Of a DNA stretch of 64,000 bases, positions 24,250 through 40,199 are shown piece after piece; within the stretch, counting starts at the first letter, position 1, and each line of letters starts with the position of its first letter. Source of the DNA: Xylocopa sonorina. Taxonomy: Eukaryota; Arthropoda; Insecta; Hymenoptera; Apidae. The notes below the pieces were generated by a model. The model worked only from the letters and a program-made list of their open reading frames with translations. It did not search any database and was not told the DNA's origin. The stretch spans positions 2,356,001-2,420,000 of the forward strand of contig NW_027490093.1 in NCBI RefSeq assembly GCF_050948175.1, read 5' to 3'. A program made the translations under genes and the position numbers.

Positions 24250-27200
24250 TGCTTCGACACCTGGACATCTGGAAACGCTATTTCCTAGAAAGGAAGTGTC
24301 GCATTGACATTCTTTTGAAGTGAATACCAGGAGTACATAATACTCCACAATGAATATTATATCTTATCATGGAACATAGAAATGAAATGCGATATGGCGA
24401 TTTAAGAAGCATTCGATCTCTATTGCTTCGATACGTAGACATCTGCCAAAGCTTTTTCCTAGCAAGGAAGTGTCGCATTTACATTCATTTGAAGCGTATG
24501 CGAGGTATACAAGACACTTCGCAATGAATATTATATCTTATCATGAAACATAGAAATGAGATGCGATATCGCGATTTAAGAAGCATTAGGGCTCCAATGC
24601 TACGATACGTAGACAACTGCAAACGCTATTTCCTAGCAAGGAAGTGTCGCATTTACATTCTTTTGAAGTGAATACTAGGTGTACGTAACACTGCGCAATG
24701 AATATTATATCTTATCATGAATCACATATGTGAGATGCGACATGTCGTTTTAAGAAGCATTAGAATTCAATTGCCTCGATACGTAGACATCTGCAAACGT
24801 TATTTCCTAGCAAGGAAGCGTCGCATTTACATTCTTTTGGCGTGAATACGATGTAGAGATAACACTGCACAATGAATATTATATCTTATAATGAAACATA
24901 GTAATGAGATGCGATATCGCGATTTAAGATGCATTAGAACTCTATTGCTTCGATGCGTAGATATCGGGAATCACTATTTCCTAGCAAGGAAGTGGCGCGT
25001 TTACATTCCTTTAAAGTGTGCACCATAGCCCTTCGCAATGATTATTATATCTTATCATGTAACTTAGAAATAATATGCGATATCGCGTTCTAAGAAGCAT
25101 TAGATCTCTATTGCTACGATACGTAGACATCTGCAAACGCTATTTCCTAGCAACGAAGTGTCGCGTTTACATTCTTTTGAAGTGAATACGAGGTATGCAT
25201 GACACTCCGCAATGAATATTATATCTTTTCATGATACGTAGAAATGAGATGCGATATCAAGATTTAAAAAGCATTAGAACTCCATTGCTTCTTTACGTAG
25301 ACATCTGCAAACGCTATTTAATGCAAGGAAGTATCGCATTCACATCCTATTGAAGTGACTACGAGGTATACATGACACATCGCAATGAATATTATATCTT
25401 ATCATGAAACATAGGCATCAGATGCGATATCCCGTTTTAAGAAGCATTAGAACTCTATCGCTTCGATACGTAGACATCTGCAAACGCTATTTCCTGGCAA
25501 GGAAGTATCGCATTTACATTCAATTAAAGTGTATGCGAGGTATAAGTGACACTTCGCAATAAATATCATATCTTATCACGAAACATAGAAGTGGGATGCG
25601 ATTTCGCGATTTAAGAAGCATTAGAACTCTATTGCTACGATACGTAGACATCTACAAACGCTATTACCTAGCAAGGAAGTGACGCATTTATATTCATTTG
25701 AAGTGAATACGAAGTATAAATGACACTCCGCAATGAATATTATATTTTATCACGAAACAGAAATGGGATGCGATATCTCGTTTTTAGAAGCATTTGAACT
25801 CTACTGCTGCGATACGTAAACATCTGCAAACGCTATGTCCTAGCAAGGAAGTGTCGCATTTACATTCATCTGAAGGGAATACGAAGTATACATGACACTC
25901 CGCAATGAGTATTATATCTTATCCTAAAACATAGAAATGAGATGCGATATCTCGTTTTAAGAAACATTAGAACTCAATTTCTATAATACGCAGATATCTG
26001 CAGAATCTTTTCCCTAGGAAGGAAGTGTCGCATTTACATGCTTCTGAAGTGAATACAATGTATAAATGACATTTAGCTATGAATATTATATCTTATCATG
26101 AAACACAGAAATGGGATGCGATATCGCGATTTAAGAAGCATTAGAACTCTATTGCTTCGATACGGAGACATCTGTAAACACTATTTCCTAGGAAGGAAGT
26201 GCCGCATTTACATTCATTTGAAGTGAATACGAGGTATACATGACACTTCGCAATGAATATTATATCTTGTCATGAGAAATAGAAATGAGATGCGATATAT
26301 CGATTTAAGAAGCATTAGAGCTCTACTGCTTCGACACCTGGTCATCTGGAAACGCTATTTCCTAGAAAGGACGTGTCGCATTGACATTCTTTTGAAGTGA
26401 ATACCAGGAGTACATAATACTCCACAATGAATATTATATCTTATCATGAAACATAGAAATGGAATGCGATATGGCGATTTAAGAAGCATTCGATCTCTAT
26501 TGCTTCGATACGTAGACATCTGCCAAAGCTTTTTCCTAGCAAGGAAGTGTCGCATTTACATTCATTTGAAGCGTATGCGAGGTATACAAGACACTTCGCA
26601 ATGAATATTATATCTTATCATGAAACATAGAAATGAGATGCGATATCGCGATTTAAGAAGCATTAGGGCTCCAATGCTACGATACGTAGACAACTGCAAA
26701 CGCTATTTCCTAGCAAGGAAGTGTCGCATTTACATTCTTCTGAAGTGTAGGCGAGGAATACATTACACTTCGTAATGAATATTATATCTCATCATGAAAC
26801 ATAGAAATGAAATGCGATATGGCGATTTAAGAAGCATTAGATCTCTATTGCTTCGATACGTAGACATCTGCCAACGCTATTTCCTAGCAAGGAAGTGTCG
26901 CATTTACATTCATTTGAAGTGTATGCGAGGTATACAAGACATTTCGCAATGGATATTACATCTTATCATGAAACATAGAAATGAGATGCGATATCGCGAT
27001 TTAAGAAGCATTAGGGCTCCAATGCTACGATACGTAGACATCTGCCAACGCTATTTCCTAGCAAGGAAGTGTCGCATTTACATTTATTTGAAGTGTATGC
27101 GAGGTGTACATGACACCTCCTAATGAATATTATATCTTACCATGAACCATAGATATGAAAAGCGATATCGCGATTTAAGAAGCACCAGAACTCTATTGCT

Positions 27201-30025
27201 ACGATACGTAGACATCTGCAAACGATATTTCCTAGCAAGGAAGTGTCGCATTTACATTCATTTGAAGTGTTTGCGAGGTATGCATGACACATCGCAATGA
27301 ATATTATATGTTATCATGAAACATATATATGAGGTGCGATATCGCGAATTAGGAAGCATTAGAACTCTATTGCTTCGATACGCAGACATCAGCAAACGCT
27401 ATTTCCTAGCAAGGAAGTGTCGCATTTACATTCTTTTGAAGTGAATACTAGGTGTACGTAACACTGCGCAATGTATATTATATCTTATCATGAATCACAT
27501 ATGTGAGATGCGACATGTCGTTTTAAGAAGCATTAGAATTCAATTGCCTCGATACGTAGACATCTGCAAACGTTATTTCCTAGCAAGGAAGCGTCGCATT
27601 TACATTCTTTTGGCGTGAATACGATGTAGAGATAACACTGCACAATGAATATTATATCTTATAATGAAACATAGTAATGAGATGCGATATCGCGATTTAA
27701 GATGCATTAGAACTCTATTGCTTCGATGCGTAGATATCGGGAATCGCTATTTCCTAGCAAGGAAGTGGCGCGTTTACATTCCTTTAAAGTGTGCACCATA
27801 GCCCTTCGCAATGATTATTATATCTTATCATGTAACTTAGAAATAATATGCGATATCGCGTTCTAAGAAGCATTAGATCTCTATTGCTACGATACGTAGA
27901 CATCTGCAAACGCTATTTCCTAGCAACGAAGTGTCGCGTTTACATTCTTTTGAAGTGAATACGAGGTATGCATGACACTCCGCAATGAATATTATATCTT
28001 TTCATGATACGTAGAAATGAGATGCGATATCAAGATTTAAAAAGCATTGGAACTCCATTGCTTCTTTACGTAGACATCTGCAAACGCTATTTCCTGGCAA
28101 GGAAGTATCGCATTTACATTCAATTAAAGTGTATGCGAGGTATAAGTGACACTTCGCAATAAATATCATATCTTATCACGAAACATAGAAGTGGGATGCG
28201 ATTTCGCGATTTAAGAAGCATTAGAACTCTATTGCTACGATACGTAGACATCTACAAACGCTATTACCTAGCAAGGAAGTGACGCATTTATATTCATTTG
28301 AAGTGAATACGAAGTATAAATGACACTCCGCAATGAATATTATATTTTATCACGAAACAGAAATGGGATGCGATATCTCGTTTTTAGAAGCATTTGAACT
28401 CTACTGCTGCGATACGTAAACATCTGCAAACGCTATGTCCTAGCAAGGAAGTGTCGCATTTACATTCATCTGAAGGGAATACGAAGTATACATGACACTC
28501 CGCAATGAGTATTATATCTTATCCTAAAACATAGAAATGAGATGCGATATCTCGTTTTAAGAAACATTAGAACTCAATTTCAATAATACGCAGATATCTG
28601 CAGAATCTTTTCCCTAGGAAGGAAGTGTCGCATTTACATGCTTCTGAAGTGAATACAATGTATAAATGACACTTAGCAATAAATATTATATCTTATCATG
28701 AAACACAGAAATGGGATGCGATATCGCGATTTAAGAAGCATTAGAACTCTATTGCTTCGATACGGAGACATCTGTAAACGCTATTTCCTAGGAAGGAAGT
28801 GCCGCATTTACATTCATTTGAAGTGAATACGAGGTATACATGACACTTCGCAATGAATATTATATCTTGTCATGAGAAATAGAAATGAGATGCGATATAT
28901 CGATTTAAGAAGCATTAGAGCTCTACTGCTTCGACACCTGGTCATCTGGAAACGCTATTTCCTAGAAAGGACGTGTCGCATTGACATTCTTTTGAAGTGA
29001 ATACCAGGAGTACATAATACTCCACAATGAATATTATATCTTATCATGAAACATAGAAATGAAATGCGATATGGCGATTTAAGAAGCATTCGATCTCTAT
29101 TGCTTCGATACGTAGACATCTGCCAAAGCTTTTTCCTAGCAAGGAAGTGTCGCATTTACATTCATTTGAAGCGTATGCGAGGTATACAAGACACTTCGCA
29201 ATGAATATTATATCTTATCATGAAACATAGAAATGAGATGCGATATCGCGATTTAAGAAGCATTAGGGCTCCAATGCTACGATACGTAGACAACTGCAAA
29301 CGCTATTTCCTAGCAAGGAAGTGTCGCATTTACATTCTTCTGAAGTGTAGGCGAGGAACACATTACACTTCGTAATGAATATTATATCTCATCATGAAAC
29401 ATAGAAATGAAATGCGATATGGCGATTTAAGAAGCATTAGATCTCTATTGCTTCGATACGTAGACATCTGCCAACGCTATTTCCTAGCAAGGAAGTGTCG
29501 CATTTACATTCATTTGAAGTGTATGCGAGGTATACAAGACATTTCGCAATGGATATTACATCTTATCATGAAACATAGAAATGAGATGCGATATCGCGAT
29601 TTAAGAAGCATTAGGGCTCCAATGCTACGATACGTAGACATCTGCCAACGCTATTTCCTAGCAAGGAAGTGTCGCATTTACATTTATTTGAAGTGTATGC
29701 GAGGTGTACATGACACCTCCTAATGAATATTATATCTTACCATGAACCATAGATATGAAAAGCGATATCGCGATTTAAGAAGCACCAGAACTCTATTGCT
29801 ACGATACGTAAACATCTGCAAACGATATTTCCTAGCAAGGAAGTGTCGCATTTACATTCATTTGAAGTGTTTGCGAGGTATGCATGACACATCGCAATGA
29901 ATATTATATGTTATCATGAAACATATATATGAGGTGCGATATCGCGAATTAGGAAGCATTAGAACTCTATTGCTTCGATACGCAGACATCAGCAAACGCT
30001 ATTTCCTAGCAAGGAAGTGTCGCAT
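24250..30025. repeat. 15/16-monomer higher-order repeat in tandem, with a third partial copy
   Basis: The block from about 24650 to 27425 recurs from 27425 to about 30025. The offset is 2773 bp at its left part (AATACTAGGTGTACG at 24671 and 27444) and 2600 bp at its right part (ATCCTAAAAC at 25921 and 28521). The difference is one monomer, present around 25311-25485 and absent from the second copy near 28090. A sub-block of about 400 bp at 24250-24650 recurs at 26330-26730 and 28930-29330, giving three copies. The copies differ by only occasional bases, so the duplication is recent relative to the general monomer divergence. Confidence 0.92.
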
Positions 30026-33000
30026 TTACATTCATTTGAAGTGAATACGAAGTACACATGACACTTCGCAATGAATATTATATCTTATCATGAAACGTAG
30101 AAATGAGATGCGATATCTTGTTTTAAGAAGCATTAGAACTCTATTGCTTCGATACGTAGACATCAGCAATCGCTATTTCCTAGCAAGGAAGTGTCGCATT
30201 TACATTGATTTGAAGTGAATACGAGGAATACATGAAACTTCGCAATGAATATTATATCTTATCACGAAACATATAAATGTGATGTGATATCGCGTTTTAA
30301 GAAGCATTGGATCTCTATTGCTACGATACGCAGACATCTGCAAACGTTATTTCCTAGCAAGGAAGTGTCGCATTTACATTATTTTGAAGTGAATACGTGG
30401 TATGCACGACACTTCGCAACGGATGTTATCTCTTATCATGAAACATAGAAGTGAGATGCATTATCACGTTTTAAGAAGAATTAGAACTCCTGCTACGATA
30501 CGTAGACATCTGCAAACGTTATTTCCTAGCAAGGAAGTGTCGCATTTACATTCTCTTGAAGTGAATACGAGCTATACATGACACTTCGAAATGAATATTG
30601 TACCTTATCATGAGCATAGAAATGAGATGCGATATCGCGTTTTAGGAAGAATTAGAACTCTATTGCTACGATACGTAGACACCTGCCAATACCATCTCCT
30701 AGCAAGGAAGTGTCGCATTTACATTCTTTTGAAGTCAATACGAGGTATACATAACACTGCACACTGATAATTATATCTTATCATGAAACATAGAAATGAG
30801 ATGCGATTTCGCGATATAAGAAGCATTGGAACTCTATTGCATCAATACGTAGACATGTGCAAACGCTACTTCCTATCAAGGAAGTGTCGTATTTTCATTC
30901 TTTTGATGTCAATTTGAGTAATACACGACACTTCGCAATGAATATTATATCTTATCATAAAACATAGAAATGAGAAGCGATATCTCGTTTTAAGAAGCAT
31001 AAGAACTCCATTGCTTCGACACTTCGACATCTGCCATCGCTATTCCCTAGGAAGGAACTGTCGCATTTACATTCTTTTGATGTCAATACGCGGTATACAT
31101 AACACTGCACAATGAATATTATATGTTATCATGAAACATAGATATGTGATGCGATATGACGATTTAAGAAGCATTAGATATCTATTGCTACGATACGTAG
31201 ATATCTGCAGACGCTATTTCCTAGCAAGGAAGTGTCGCATTTACATTCTTTTGTAGTGAATTCGAGGTATACATAACACTCCACAATGAATATTATATCT
31301 TATCATGAAACATAGAAATAAGATGCCATATCACTATTTAACAACCATTAGAACCCTGTTTCTGCGATACGTAGATATCTGCGAACGCTATTTTATAGAA
31401 AGGAAATGTCGCATTTACATTCATTTGAAGTGAATACGAGGTATACATAACACCGCGCAATGAATATTATATCTTATAGTGAGACATCGAAATGAGATGC
31501 TTTATCGCGTTTTGGGAAGCATTAGAACGCCATTACTACGATACGTAGACTTCTTCAATCGCTATTTCCTAGCAAGGAATTGTCGCATTTGCGTTCTCTT
31601 GAAGTAAATACGAGGTATACATGACACTACGCAATGAATATTATATCTTATCAGGAAACATAGAAGTGAGATGCGATATCGCATTATAAGAAGCATTAGA
31701 ACTCTATTGCTACGATACGTATATATCTGAAAACGCTAATTCCTAGCAAGGATGTGTCGCATTTACATTCATTCGAAGTGTATGCGGGGTATACATGACA
31801 CTTTGCAATGAATATTAAATCTCATCATGAAGCATAGAAATGAGGTGCGACATCTCGTTTTAAGGAGCATTAGAACTCTATTGTTTCGATACCTAGACAT
31901 CTGGAAACGCTATTCCCTAGCTAGGATGTGTCGTATTTACATTCCCTTGCAGTGAATACAAGGCATACATGACACATCGCAATGACTATTATATCTTATC
32001 ATGATACAGAAATGGGATGCGATATCGCGTTTTAAGAAGCATTAGAACCCTATTGCTACGACACGTAGACATCTGCAAACGCTATTTACTGGCAAGGAAG
32101 TGTCACATTTACAATCTTTTGAAGTGAATACGAGGCATACATAACACTCCACAATGAATATTATATCTTATCATGAAACATAGAAATGCGGAGCGATTTC
32201 GCTTTTTAAGAAGCATTAGAACGCTATTGCTTCGATACGTAGACATCTACAGACGCTAATTCCTAGCAAGGAAGTGTCGCATTTACAATCTTTTGATGTT
32301 AGTACGAGGTATACATAACACTCCACAATGAATATTATATCTTATCATGAAGCATATAACTGAGAAGCGGTATCGCGTTTGAAGAAGCATTAGAACCCTA
32401 TTGCTACGATACGTAGACATCTGAAAACGCTATTTACTAGGAAGGAAGTGTCGTACTTACATTCTGTTGTAGAGAATACGAGGTATACATGACACTCCGC
32501 AGTGAATAGTATATCTTACCGTAAAACATAGAAATGAGATGCGATATGACGATTCAAGAAGCATTAGATCTCTATTGCTACGATACGTAGATATCTGCAG
32601 ACGCTATTTCCTAGCAAGGATGTGTCGCATTTATATTCATTTGAAGTGTAGACGACATATACATAACACTGCACAATGAATATTATATCTTATCATGAAA
32701 CGTAGAAGTGAGATGCGATATCGCGATTTAAGAAGCATTACAAATCTATTGCTTCGATTCGTAGACATCTGCAAACGCTAGTTCCTAGCAAGGAAGTGTC
32801 GCAATTACTGTCTTTTGAAGTAAATACGAGGTATACGTGACTCTTCGCAATGAATATTATATCTCATCATGAAACATAGAAATGAGGTGCGACATCTCGT
32901 TTTAAGAAGCATTAGAACTCTACTGTTTCCATACCTAGTCATCTTGAAACGCTATTTCTTAGCAAGGATGTGTCGCATTTACATTCTTTTAAGGTGAATA

Positions 33001-33259
33001 CAAGGTTTAAATAACACTCCATAATGAATATTATATCTCATCATGAAGCATATAAATGAGGAGCGATTTCGCGTTTTAAGAAGCATTAGAACTCTATTGC
33101 TACGATACGTAGATATCTGGAAACGCTATTTCCTAGCAAGGAAGTGCCGCATTTACATTATTTTCAGGTGAATACGAGGTATACATGACATTCCGCAATG
33201 AATATTATATCTTCTCATGAAACATAGAAATGAGATGCGACATCTCGTATTAAGAAGCA

Positions 33260-34512
33260 TTAGAACTCTATTGCTTCGATACGTAGATATCTGGAAACGT
33301 TATTTCCTAGAAAGGAATTGTCTCATTTACATTCATTTAAAGTGTGGACGAGGAATACATAACACTTCGCAATGAATATCATATATTATCATGAGACATA
33401 GAATTGGTATGCGAATTCGCGTTTTAAGAAGCATTAGAACTCTATTGCTTCGATACGGAGACATCTGCAATCGCTATTTCCTAGCGAGGAAGAGTAGCAT
33501 TTACATTCTTTTGTAGTTAATACGTGGTATACATATCACTCCACAATGAATATTATATCTTATCATGAAACATAGAAATGAGATGCGATATCGCGATTTA
33601 AGAAGCACTAGATCTCTATTGCTCCGATACGTAGACATCTGCAAACGCTACTTCCTAGCAAGGAAGTGTCGCAATTACATTCTATTGAAAGGAATACGAG
33701 GTATACATGACACTTCGCAATGAATATGATATCTTATCATGAATCATAGAAATGAGATGCGTTAGGACGATTTAAGGAGCATTATAATTCTATTGGTTCG
33801 ATACGTAGACATCTGCGAATGATATTTCCTAGCAAGGATGTGACGCATTATAATTCTTTTGAAGTGAATACGAGGTATTGATAACACTGCACAATGAATA
33901 TTATATCTTATCATGAAACATAGAAATGAGGAGCGATTTCGCGGTTTAAGAAACATTAGAACTCTATTGCTATGATACGTAGACATCTACAAACGCTATT
34001 TCCTAGCAAGGAAGTGTCGCATTTACATTCTTTTGAAGTGTATGCGAGGTATACATGACACTTCGCAGTGAATATTATATCTTATAATGAAACATAGAAA
34101 TGAGATGCGATATCGCGTTTTACGAAGCATTAGAACTCTATTGCTATGATACGTAGACATCTACAAACGCTATTTCCTAGCAAGGAAGTGTCGCATTTCC
34201 ATTCTTTTGAAGTGAATACGAGGTATACATAACACGCTACAATGAATATTATATCTTATCATGAAACATAGAAATGAAATGCGATATCGCGATTTAAGAA
34301 GCATTAGAACTCTATTGCTTCGATACGTAGATATCTGGAAACGTTATTTCCTAGAAAGGAATTGTCTCATTTACATTCATTTAAAGTGTGGACGAGGAAT
34401 ACATAACACTTCGCAATGAATATCATATATTATCATGAGACATAGAATTGGTATGCGAATTCGCGTTTTAAGAAGCATTAGAACTCTATTGCTTCGATAC
34501 GGAGACATCTGG
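33260..34512. repeat. Satellite block repeated six monomers apart
   Basis: The stretch GATATCTGGAAACGTTATTT at 33286 recurs at 34330 (offset 1044 bp = 6 x 174) and the match runs on through rare variants GGAATTGTCTCATTTAC and GAATTGGTATGCGAATTCG for about 200 bp. Confidence 0.85.
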
Positions 34513-35140
34513 AGGTGCTCTTTCCTAGCAAGGAAGTGTCGCATTTACATTCTTTTGAAGTGAATACGAGGTATACATAACACTTCGCAATGAATAATAT
34601 ATCTTATCATGAAACATAGAAATGAGGTGCGATATCTCGTTTTAAGAATCAGTAGAACTCTATTGCTACGACACGTAGACATCTGCAAACGCTATTTCCT
34701 AGCAAGGAAGTGTGGCATTTACATTCCTTTGAAAGGAATACAAGGTATACATAACACTCCACAATGAATATTATATCTTATCATGAAACATAGAAATGAG
34801 ATGCGATATCGCGATTTAAGAAGCACTAGACCTCCATTGCTCCGATACGTAGACATCTGCAAACGCTACTTCCTAGCAAGGAAGTGTCGCAATTACATTC
34901 TATTGAAAGGAGTACGAGGTATACATGACACTTCGCAATGAATATGATATCTTATCATAAATCATAGAAGTGAGATGCGTTATGACGATTTAAGAAGCAT
35001 TATAATTCTATTGGTTCGATACGTATACATCTGCAAATGATATTTCCTAGCAAGGAAGTGACGCATTATAATTCTTTTGAAGTGAATACGAAGTATTGAT
35101 AACACTGCACGATGAATATTATATCTTATCATGAAACATT
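33560..35140. repeat. Satellite block repeated seven monomers apart
   Basis: The type with GCTCCGATAC (33621, 34839; offset 1218 bp = 7 x 174), AATATGATATC and GCATTATAATTC occurs at about 33560-33920 and again at 34780-35140. It overlaps the six-monomer duplication with a different offset, so at least two exchange events are recorded here. Confidence 0.82.
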
Positions 35141-36960
35141 GAAATGAGATGCGATATCGCGATATAAGCAGCATTACAAATCTATTGCTTCGATACCTAG
35201 ACATCTGCCAACGCTATTTCCTTGAAGGGAAGTGTCGCATTTACATTCAGTTGAAGCGTATGCGAGGTATACAAGACAATTCGCAATGAATATTGTATCT
35301 TATCATGAAACATTGAAATGACATGCGATATCTCGTTTTAAGAAGAATTAGAACTCTATTGCTACGATTTGTAGACATCTGCAGACGCTATTTCCCAGCA
35401 AGGAAGTGTCGCATTTACATTCTTTTGAAGTGAATACGAGGTATACATAACACTCCACAATGAACATTATATCTTATCATGAAACATAGAAATGAGATGC
35501 GATATCGCGATTTAAGAAGGATTAGAACTCCATTGCTTCGATACGTAGACATCTGCAAACGCTACTTCCTAGCAAGGAAGTGTCGCATTTACATTCATTT
35601 GAAGTGAATACGAAGTATACATGACACTCCGCAATGAATATTATATCTTATCCTAAAACAGAAATGAGGTGCGATATCTCGTTTTAAGAAATATTACAAC
35701 CCTATTGCTTCGATTCGTAGACATCTGCCAACGCTATTTCCTAGCAAGGAAGTGTCGCATTTACATTCATTTGAAGTGTATGCAAGGTATACATGACACT
35801 TCGCAATGAATATTATATCTTATAATGAAACATAGAAATGTGAAGCTATATCTCGTATTAAGAAGCATTCGAACCATATTGCTACGATACGTAGACATCT
35901 GCAGACGCTATTTCCTAGCAAGGAAGTGTCGCATGTACATTCTTTTGAAGAGAAAACGAGGTATACATAACACTCCACAATGAATATTATATCTTATCAG
36001 GAAACATAGAAATGTGATGCGGTATCGCGATTTAAGAAACATTAGAACTCTATTGCTTCGATACGTAGGCGTCTGCAAACGCCATTTCCTAGCAAGGGAG
36101 TGTCGCATTTACATTCTTTTGAAGTGAATACGAGGTATGCATGACACTTCGCAATGAATATTGTATCTTATCATGAAACATAGAAATAAGATGCAATATC
36201 TCGTTTTAAGGAGCATTAGAGCTCTATTGCTTCGATACGTAGACATCTGCAAAGGCTACTTCCTAGCAATGAAGTGTCGCATTACATTCTTTTGAAGTGA
36301 ATACGAGGTATACTTGACACTCCACAATGAATATCATATCTTATCATGAAACATAGAAATGAGATGCGATATGGCGATTTTAGAAGCAGTAGATCTGTAT
36401 TTCTTCGATACGTAGACATCTGCCATAGCTATTTCCTAGCAAGGAAGTGTCGCATTTACATTCATTTGAAGTGTATGCGAGGTATGCAAGACACTTCGCA
36501 ATGAATAATATATCTTATCATGAAACATAGAAATAAGGTGCGATATCTCGTTTTAAGAATCAGTAGAACTCTATTGCTACGACACGTAGACATCTGCAAA
36601 CGCTATTTCCTAGCAAGGAAGTGTCGCATTTACATTCCTTGAAGTGAATACGAGGTATACATAACACTCACAATGAATATTATATCTCATTATGAAGCAT
36701 ATAAATGAGGAGCGATTTCGCGTTTTAAGATGCATTAGAACTCTCTGCTACGATACGTGGACATCTGCAAACACTATTTCCTAGCAAGGAAGTGTCGTAT
36801 TTACATTCTTTTGAAGTGAATACGAGGTATACATAACACTCCATAATGAATATCATACCTTATCATGAAACATAGAAATGAGGTGCTATATCGCGAACAA
36901 AAAAAGCATTAGAATTCTGTTGCTACGACACGTAGACATCTGCAAAAGCTATTTAATAGC

Positions 36961-37030
36961 AAGGAAGAGCCGCACTTACATTCATTTGAGGTGAATACGA
37001 CACATAACACTCCACATGTGTCGCATTTAC
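36961..37030. repeat. Truncated monomer (about 123 bp missing)
   Basis: Equivalent points of successive monomers (the start of GTGTCG-type sequence) are only 51 bp apart, at 36967 and 37018. ACACTCCAC joins directly to ATGTGTCGC, dropping the rest of the unit and shifting the array phase. Confidence 0.85.
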
Positions 37031-37269
37031 ATTCATTTGAAGTGTAGACGAGATATACATAACACTGCTCAATGAATATTATATCTTATCATGAAACGTC
37101 GAAGTGAAATGCGATATCGCGATTTAGCAAACATTAGGACTTTATTGCTACGATACGTAGACATCTGCAGACGCTATTTCCTAGCAAGGAAGTGTCGCAT
37201 TTACATTCATTTGAAGTGTATGCGAGGTACACATGACACTTCGCAATGAATATTATATCTTATAATTAA

Positions 37270-40015
37270 ACACAGAAATGAGAAGCGATATGGCGTTTTT
37301 AGTAGCATTAGAACTCTATTGCTACGATGCGTAGACATCTGGAAACGTAATTTACTAGAAAGGAAGAGTTGCATTTACATTCAATTGAAGTGTAGACGAG
37401 GAACACATAACACTTCGCAATGAATATTATATATTATCATAAGACATAGAAATGTGATGCGATATCAAGTTTTAAGATGCACTAGATCTCTATTGCTTCG
37501 ATACGTAGACATCTGCAACACGCAATTTCCCAGCAAGGAGGTGTCGCATTTACATTCATTTGAAGTGTATGTGAGGTATACATGACACTTCGCAATGAAT
37601 ATTATATCTTATCATGAAACATAGAAATGAGATGCGATATCGCTTTCTAAGGAGCATTAGAACTCTATTGCTTCGATACGTGGACATCTGCCAAGCTATT
37701 TCCTAGCAAGGAAGTGTCGCATTTACATTCATTTGAAATGTTTGCGAGGTATGCATAACACTTCGCAATGAATATAATATCTTGTCATGAAACATAGAAA
37801 TGTGATGCGATATCGCGATATAAGAAGCATTAGAACTCTATTGCTCCGATACGTAGACATCTGGAAACTTAATTTCATAGAAAGGAGGTGTTGCATTTAC
37901 ATTCAATTGAAGGGTAGACGAGGAACACATAACACTTCGCAATCAATATTATATCTTATCATAAGGCATAGAAATGTGATGCGATATCAAGTTTTAAGAT
38001 GCAGTAGATCTCTAGTGCTTCGATACGTAGACATCTGCAACACGCTATTTCTCAGCAAGGAAGTGTCGCATTTACATTCTTTTGAGGTGAATACGAGGTA
38101 TACATGACACTTCGCAATGAATATTATATCTTATCATGAGACATAAAAATGGGATGCGATATCGCGTTTTAAGAAGAATTAGAACTCTATTGCTCCGATC
38201 AGTAGACATCTACAAACGCTATTTCCTAGCAACGATGTGTCGCATTTACATTTTTTTGAAGTGAATACGAGGTATACATAACGCTCCACATTAAATATTA
38301 TATCTTATCGTGAAACATAGAAATGAGATGCTATGTCGCGTTATAAGAAGCATTACAAATCTAATGCTTCGATACGTAGATATCTGGAAACGTAATTTCC
38401 TAGGGAGGAAGTGTCGCATTTACATTCATTTGAAGTGTAGACGAGGAATACATAACACTTCGCAATGAATAATATATCTTATCATGCGACATAGGAAAGA
38501 GATGCGATATCGCGTTTTAAGAAGCATTAAAACTCTATTTGTACGATTCGTAGACATCTGGAGGTGCTTTTTCCTAGCAAGTAAGTGTCGCATTTACATA
38601 CTTTTGAAGTGAATACGAGGTATACATAACACTCCACAATGAATATTATATCTTATCATGAAACATAGAAATGAGGAGCGATTTCGCGTTTTAAGAAACA
38701 TTAGAACTCAATTGCTATGACTCGTAGACATCTACAAACGCTATTTCCTAGCAAGGAAGTGTCGCATTTACATTCTTTTGAAGTGAATACGAGGTATACA
38801 TAACACGCTACAATGAATATTATATCTTATCATGAAACATAGAAATGAGATGCGATATCGCGATTTAAGAAGCATTAGAACTCTATTGTTTCGATATCTA
38901 GATATCTGGAAACGCTATTTCCTAGCAAGGAAGTGTCGCATTTACATTCTTTTGAAGTCAATACACAGTATACATGACACATCGCAATGAATATTATATC
39001 TTATCATGAAACATAGAAATGAGATGCGATATCGCGAATTAAGAAGCATTAGAACCCTATTCCTGCGAAACGTAGATATCTGGGAACGACAGTTAACAGA
39101 AAGGAAGTGTCGCATTTACATTCTTTTGAAGTGAATACGAGGTATACATAACACTCCACAATGACTATTACATCTTATCACAAAACAGAAATGGATGCGA
39201 TTCGCGTTTTAAGAAGCATTAGAACTCTATTGCTTCGATACGTAAACATCTGCAGACCCTATTACCTAGCAAGGAAGTGTCGTATTACATTCTTTTGATG
39301 TGAATATGGGGTATACATAACACGGCACAATGAATATTATATCTTATCATGAAACATAGAAATGAGATGCGATATGGCGTTTTTAGTAGCATTAGAACTC
39401 TATTGCTACGATGCGTAGACATTTGGAAACGTAATTTACTAGAAAGGAAGAGTTGCATTTACATTCAATTGAAGTGTAGACGAGGAACACATAACACTTC
39501 GCAATGAATATTATATATTATCATAAGACATAGAAATGTGATGCGATATCAAGTTTTAAGATGCACTAGATCTCTATTGCTTCGATACGTAGACATCTGC
39601 AACACGCTATTTCCAGCAAGGATGTGTCGCATTTACATTCATTTGAAGTGTATGTGAGGTATGCATAACACTTCGCAATGAATATAATATCTTGTCATGA
39701 AACATAGAAATGTGATGCGATATCGCGGTTTAAGAAGCATTAGAACTCTATTGCTCCGATACGTAGACATCTGGAAACGTAATTTCATAGAAAGGAGGTG
39801 TTGCATTTACATTCAATTGAAGTGTAGACGAGGAACACATAACACTTCGCAATCAATATTATATCTTATCATAAGGCATAGAAATGTGATGCGATATCAA
39901 GTTTTAAGATGCAGTAGATCTCTATTGCTTCGATACGTAGACATCTGCAACACGCTATTTCTCAGCAAGGAAGTGTCGCATTTACATTCATTTGAAGTGT
40001 ATGCGAGGTATACAT
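37270..40015. repeat. Satellite block duplicated about 11-12 monomers apart
   Basis: Sequence with ATGGCGTTTTTAGTAGC at about 37290 recurs at 39374 (offset 2084 bp, 12 monomers); downstream, the stretch at 37787-38100 recurs at 39697-40015 with offset 1910 bp (11 monomers). The second copy lacks one monomer in between. Confidence 0.85.
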
Positions 40016-40199
40016 GACACTTCGCAGTGAATATTATATCTTATGATGAAACATAGAAATGAGATGCGATATCGCGTTTTACGAATCATTAGAACTCTAT
40101 TATTTCGATACGTAGACATCTGGAAACGCTATTTCCTAGCAAGGAAGTGTCGCATTTACATTCTTTTGAAGTGAATACGAGGTATGCATGACACTTCGA

